From: Mucor racemosus
Taxonomy: Eukaryota > Mucoromycota > Mucoromycetes > Mucorales > Mucoraceae
DNA: 64,000 nt
Assembly: GCA_027405735.1 (NCBI GenBank)
Contig: JAPEHQ010000002.1
Location: 1,798,001-1,862,000 of the forward strand
Reading direction: 5' to 3'
Below the pieces are notes generated by a model. The model did no database searches and was not told the DNA's origin. It saw nothing but the letters and a program-made list of their open reading frames with translations. Position numbers and translations under genes: made by a program. Of the stretch, positions 59,352 through 64,000 are shown one piece after another (the stretch's first letter is position 1; each line of letters starts with the position of its first letter).

Positions 59352-60299
59352 TTAACAACGTCTCTTTGAAATTCTTTCATCTTCTTGGCCTTCTAAAGAA
59401 AATGAATTCTTTCTCTTTTGGGGTGATGATGATGATGCTTCAGACATGTAAGACTCTTCCAATGGAGGAGAAGGTAAACTTTGCTGTGCCTTTCTCAGCA
59501 ATGCTTGTCTTGTTTGTTGAATTTGACTCAAATGAATTGAAGCATTATTATTGCAATTAGTTGTAGTTGCTGTTGCTTGTACAGGAGGAGCAGCATTGGG
59601 GTTAACCTTGAGGTGAGTTTGAAGCATCATAATCCATTGATCATAAGTATCTTTCTTTACGTAAAGACGATAATCAAGTAGTTGCAACATTACTTTTTCG
59701 GCATGGTTAATTTCTTGAACATTTAATCCACTGACTTTACTCCAAGCAGAATTCTTGTAAGTTTTATCTTGCAAGTATTTGTGAGCTGAGATCAAGGCAG
59801 CAAGAAACATACGTCTTCCACAAGAAATGTAGACATCATCGTTTCTCTTTTCTTGAACACGAGAACGAATTCTAAAGAGGTAAAAGATGGCTAATTGAAG
59901 AGTTGAGTGAGTTGTACGAGAATGCTTCAAGATGTGGTGTAAAAATGTGTTGAGGTCCGCAATGGGTTTGTTATTTCCAGTAGATGGGGAACTGATGGAA
60001 TTAGGCCAAATGGAAGCGATGACTTGAACGGTGACATCTAAAGGGTTTGTTAGATACTGTAAATGAATATTTAGCAAGGATAACTTACCAACTAAAGCAC
60101 TAACATAAGTCTTTTGTTGTTCATGAAAGTGCTGTTGTTTACGTTTTGTTTCAAGCTCTGTTTGCATGGCATGATTCATCAGTAAGGATATTAAATTGGG
60201 ATTAACAGCAGCAGCAGCAGCAGCAGCAAAATTGGAGTATTTATCATTGGGCTGCGCAACAGTAGCTACTGCGGGAGGTACAATTGTGTGAGGTGTCAT
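59352..60299 (-). CDS. Pho85-type (Pcl) cyclin
   Basis: Two exons (60299-60089, 60037-59352) give 298 residues. An Ala-run and Asn/Gln-rich head (about 1-70) precede the cyclin box (about 71-190): DVTVQVIASIWP, LHHILKHSRTTHSTLQLAIF, YLFRIRSRV, CGRRMFLAALISAHKYLQDK, AWSKVSGLNVQEINHAEKVM and LQLLDYRLYV. The CGRRMFLAALI.A.KY..D..Y.N.AW.K.SGL...E.N..E pattern is that of Pcl cyclins (Pcl1/2/5, Clg1 type). The low-complexity tail ends in a basic KRR motif. The 51-bp intron has no stop and is a multiple of three, so the unspliced frame also stays open; splicing is preferred because of the GTAAGT donor and the better cyclin alignment. Confidence 0.88.
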   Translation of the reverse strand: MTPHTIVPPAVATVAQPNDKYSNFAAAAAAAVNPNLISLLMNHAMQTELETKRKQQHFHEQQKTYVSALVGKLSLLNIHLQYLTNPLDVTVQVIASIWPNSISSPSTGNNKPIADLNTFLHHILKHSRTTHSTLQLAIFYLFRIRSRVQEKRNDDVYISCGRRMFLAALISAHKYLQDKTYKNSAWSKVSGLNVQEINHAEKVMLQLLDYRLYVKKDTYDQWIMMLQTHLKVNPNAAPPVQATATTTNCNNNASIHLSQIQQTRQALLRKAQQSLPSPPLEESYMSEASSSSPQKRKNSFSLEGQEDERISKRRC

Positions 60300-62679
60300 G
60301 ATGTTCTTAATTTGGTTGATTTGAAATAGATACTACGCCTTCTTTTTTTTTAGATAAAAAAAAAAGAATGAATTCGAGTGAATTTGTGTGTTTTTTTAAA
60401 AAAAGCTCTTTATGTTGGGTTGTTTTTGTAATCGATAAGTTTGTTTGTAAATAAAGGTGAAATCTTGAATGAAATTAGTATTCAAGGTCGCACTATTTAA
60501 ACAGTAATAATGGCAGCAATCATGATAAGGTTTTATATAAAGGGGATCAAAGTAGTTGTTAAAGAGGGGGTTTAAGAAGGTTTAAGAAAGAAAGGAAAAA
60601 GACAAATCGAAGAAAAAAGATTGTATATTTATAAGGAAATTTCTCTAAAAGTTGTTATTTTTGGCTGTATAATTTGTCGTATTAAACCACAAAATAGAGA
60701 CAAAAAAGAGAAAGAAAAAAAGGAAAAAATGAAAAAAGAAGGGGATGAAAACTAAAAAAGAAACGATAGTTGGTGACTCATTGAAGAATTTTTCATTGGC
60801 CATGCATTTATTGCCAATAGGATCATCAGTTTGGGATTACGTTGAGACCAATTTCTTTTGGTAAAATATCACAATTGGTGATCAGAAATGACTCAACTTT
60901 TAGGGTGGTGTAGTGTATGTATACTTGTATAACAGCATTTGAAACTGACCTCAACTCACATGTTGTATTTATTTTGTTCATAAGAACAAGGAGGAGGGGT
61001 AAGTGGTGCGGGTAAGGGGAAGAAGGAGGTCAGGGCTCCCTATCTTTCTGCGGTATAAATTTCAGATTATGGTCCTTGTTGATATTTTTGAAAAAAAGCC
61101 TCTGATTTTTTTACCTTCAAGCCTGTAATCAGTTCAAAATCTAAACAAGGACATCTTGATCAAATAAGGTAATAATTTTCCCTGTTTATTTCATTTGAAG
61201 CAAAGTAAATATCTCACGGTATATTGTACAATGTAGCACAAGAAATCCTCATCTACAATTCTTTTATCGGGCCATTTCCCGCCCGCTTAGGGGAACATTT
61301 GATATTATATATCTCTATGAAATTGCACCACTTTTTCGTTCTTGTTTAAAGTAATAAAAGAATAGCGTTAAAATGGCCGTGGTAATATCCGTCGCTCATA
61401 TAAAAAGAAATTATATGGTCTTTATAAGCAATGGAACAACTCCGTGAAAAAGCAATCTAAATTGTGCTGTTTAAATGAACGCAAAACGAAAAATTTTCAA
61501 ACCAACTCAACACATCAATGTAATTAAAAGTCCATTATTCACAAAAGAAAAAATATACCTGTATTAAGAAATAGGTCAGGTACATGGAATAGCTTTTCAT
61601 TCATGACTTTAATTATAGATATCATCCCGTAAAAACTCTTTGAATCCATCGATATCATAGGAAAAAAAGTTAATTTTTTCGCAAAACCGGATGAATTTTT
61701 GTACACATCATCTCGCTTTCAATTAAAAAGCCTGGTTATTTTTGGGTTTCAATGGAAGCTTGGTTTGTTTGCTGTGCAGGGTTGTATAAAGGGGCACGTT
61801 GTTGTATTTAGCTTGGTCAGCGCAGCCGCAGCTCAAGTTACGTACGCCCATTAACCTATTTTTAATCTACCTGCCGAGCCAATAATTATTTTATAGGTGT
61901 TTATTATTTTCGATCTTTGCAGCAATTAGTTTATTACTATAATTGCCACATGTCAATTCCGTTTATTTTGCTTAGCAACGAATAGATTTTTGACAGATAA
62001 AAATATGGCCCTAGCAACTAGTAGGACACAGCGTCAGATCAACTGTTAATATTTTGTCAGTTTTTTATCATTCAAATGTGATTTAAATATATCAAATGTG
62101 TAGTGTATGTGATGTGTCATTGTTAATTTTATGAAAAGCTGCGGTTACAAGACTCGCAGCAATTAATGTTTTTTATTTCCAAAATAACTTCTATCACCAT
62201 TAATTGCCAAGTAAATTTATTATTTAAATTTGTCATCATCCAAGGCATGAAAAGTTATTGATGCTTACGCAGCGAAACCATTAAATATGTAGGATATACA
62301 TGTACAATAAATCAATGAAATCATCAATATATAGATTATTGATACATTTCTCGGCTAAATTTATGATTTGATTTGATCTTACAGACATTTGCATAAAAAT
62401 ATACCAAGATATTATAGGGATTGTTTCTCGATTTTCATCGGGGAAATTTTGCGTCTCTTTTTGATTGATCAAAAGGAAATCAATGGAAATTAAAGGAAGG
62501 TGCAGTGAATGTAGTTTCTTATCACGTGTGGACAATAACTAAAGAAGGGAGATTGATATAGAGAGCGAGAAGTATACGTAGTTATGGTCAGACTGATTTT
62601 TTTTTCACTAAATTTCTCTCCTTTTTTCTTTTTCGCATTTTCTTTTTTGTATTTTCAATCATCAACAAACCAGTAAAAA
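60300..62679. other. Long intergenic region between divergent cyclin and A20/AN1 genes
   Basis: A 2.4-kb gap between divergently transcribed genes. The cyclin side is purine-rich (about 60560-60770). X-box-like motifs are at 61972-62018. An 84-codon minus frame (62281-62535) is not supported by any family resemblance. Confidence 0.5.
61972..62018 (+). promoter_or_regulatory. Paired RFX/X-box-like half-sites
   Basis: CTTAGCAAC (61971-61979) and CCCTAGCAAC (62009-62018) are separated by 29 bp containing TTGACAG. The order and intervening TGACAG repeat the arrangement at 15703-15744. It lies about 660 bp upstream of the A20/AN1 gene and 1.7 kb upstream of the cyclin gene. Confidence 0.35.
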
Positions 62680-63486
62680 ATGGAGGATAACAAATTATCA
62701 GAAGCACCTACACCTTGTACAGCAGGTTGTGGATTTTATGGAAATAAAATCTATAACAACATGTGTTCAAAGTGCTTTAAAGAACAAGAAGAACGGAATA
62801 AAAATGGTAAAAAAAAAAATGAATGAAATACGGGAATTACGTATAAACTTACATGTAAACAAAATTTTCTCCTATAACGAAAAAGACCTTGTTGATACAA
62901 ATATCCTCAAGATGGAAAAACCTGTAATCACTAAAGAACTTACAGAAGAACCATCCATACAACAACAACAACAACAACAACAAAAAGATGAAAGTCCACT
63001 TTTAAATAATAACAATAATATTACATTGTCAGTAGAAGATGATAATAAAATCAATAATCAACAACAACAACAAGAAGAAGAAGAAAAAGACGATACTCCA
63101 AAGAAAGCTATACAAAAGAACAAAGGTCGTTGCTTTTCATGTCGTTCAAAGGTAAAAAAAAATTGAAAGAAAGAATATATATAACAAAATCAACCAGCTC
63201 ATATCTTTGGTTGCCAAATAATCATAGATTCCTCTTACTAAACAGTTGACCAACAAATGTCGTTGTGAGTATGTCTTTTGTGACACCCATCGCTATCCAG
63301 ATAAGCATGATTGCAACTTTGATCATGCAAAAAATGATAAAGGTAAATTCATCAGTCTACTTTTTTTTCATGTATGTGAAAAATTAAACATTTTATACAT
63401 CATTAGACATTTTAGCCAAAAACAACCCGAAACTCAATGATAAACCTCGCGGTGGTAATTCCTTCAACCGTATCGATAGCCTTTAA
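62680..63486 (+). CDS. A20/AN1 zinc-finger protein
   Basis: Four exons (62680-62806, 62886-63151, 63246-63342, 63407-63486) give 189 residues. An A20 finger near the N-terminus has C-x3-C-x11-C-x2-C spacing (CTAGCGFYGNKI, then CSKC). A low-complexity linker with two Gln-runs follows, then an AN1 finger with CFSC...C.C.Y.FC..HR.P..H.C (RCFSC, KCRCEYVFCDTHRYPDKHDC). A20 fingers bind ubiquitin; A20/AN1 proteins act in stress responses and proteasome-linked turnover. The exon 2 acceptor (62885) is chosen because it alone keeps phase with the donor after the A20 finger. Confidence 0.9.
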
Positions 63487-63951
63487 CAGAAAAAAACACA
63501 CCTATTTAAATCGCACACAGAGAAAGATACTGCACATCTCATCCCCCCCTCCCCTTTTTTTTTTTTCTTTCTCACTTTATTTTATTAATTGAATAAAATG
63601 ATTAATAACAAACAAACAATATTAATAAGAATACAGATTTATTATTTGATAAAAAGGTTAATTCACATGTGAGAAGAACCACTAAAATCTTTCGAGTGGA
63701 ATATTTGGTCACTTTGACTAACCCATGATTTGTAACAAACCGCCTTTTAAAAATCGAGGTAAAAAGGAGGCGAATCATGGGGTTTATAGAATACCATCAT
63801 TATTAATATATATATATATATATAAAAGTTGCATATATAAATAACAGAAAAAGAGAGGGAAAAGAAGATCTTGATATTTTAGCTTTTTCACTCTCTTTTT
63901 TTACTTTTTTTCACTCACAAAAAAAATAACATTTACAAATGCACAATTACA
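63487..63951. other. Intergenic region between convergent gene ends
   Basis: T-run near 63547-63565, (TA)n at about 63804-63822. No gene was recognised. Confidence 0.5.
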
Positions 63952-64000
63952 TTAGATTATCCTTTGATAAGCTTGAATCATTTGATATGCATGGATCAAG
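63952..64000 (-). CDS. Possible C-terminal end of a gene running off the window
   Basis: On the minus strand the last 15 codons (IHAYQMIQAYQRII) end in TAA at 63952-63954, and the frame is open to the window edge. The amino-acid mix is protein-like and the orientation (convergent with the A20/AN1 gene) is plausible, but 49 bases are too few to be sure. Confidence 0.3.
   Translation of the reverse strand, partial: LIHAYQMIQAYQRII

Noticed and set aside
1..64000. CRISPR arrays, rRNA genes and a biosynthetic or defence gene cluster
   Set aside because: None were seen. The tandem array at 27.2-34.1 kb has degenerate units without unique spacers, and the genes are unrelated housekeeping types of a eukaryote.

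Overview
This window looks like nuclear DNA of a filamentous fungus of the Mucoromycota, most likely Mucorales-like. It is AT-rich. Its protein genes are split by many short introns (about 50 to 80 bp) with GT(A/G)AG-type donors and TAG/AAG acceptors. It carries glutamine-rich tracts, and gene islands alternate with multi-kilobase repeat-rich stretches. No species can be named from the sequence alone. All gene models were spliced by eye, by matching reading phase across GT..AG introns; exon limits are given in the evidence fields.

Layout. 1-5.1 kb is repeats and gene relics. 5.3-10.2 kb is a small gene island: a secreted SGNH-fold protein, a Q-rich protein and a PH-domain protein. 11.8-13.7 kb is a long dispersed repeat (family F). 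14.1-21.6 kb is a second gene island on the minus strand: a V-ATPase S1/BIG1/Voa1-like protein, a Pho80-type cyclin and mitochondrial MTO1. 22.3-42 kb is an accessory region. It holds repeat families A, B/E, D and F, three copies of a 363-bp hAT-like MITE, a complete Ty3/gypsy chromovirus with 356-bp LTRs sitting inside a minisatellite, a solo LTR, two dynein intermediate chain fragments (the second at 1.1 kb) and a reverse transcriptase scrap. 42.9-52.5 kb is a dense gene island: Ssh4-like SPRY protein, BCS1, Rab32-type GTPase, an acidic protein possibly of the Nse6/SLF2 type, and Sso1/syntaxin. 52.6-55.1 kb is another F+D repeat. 56.4-63.5 kb holds ORMDL, a second Pho85-type cyclin and an A20/AN1 zinc-finger protein. 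A probable gene end enters at the right edge.

The genes do not form a pathway cluster. Several concern membrane traffic and organelles (Sso1, Rab32, Ssh4, ORMDL, V-ATPase assembly) or mitochondria (MTO1, BCS1), and two are Pho85-class cyclins. The mobile DNA is the most informative part. Target-site duplications can be read directly for the MITE copies (8 bp each), the chromovirus (5 bp) and a solo LTR (5 bp), and nesting gives a relative insertion order. Other points of interest are an SGNH protein whose nucleophile serine is replaced by aspartate, clustered RFX/X-box-like motifs that recur in two intergenic regions, and duplicated gene fragments carried inside repeats.
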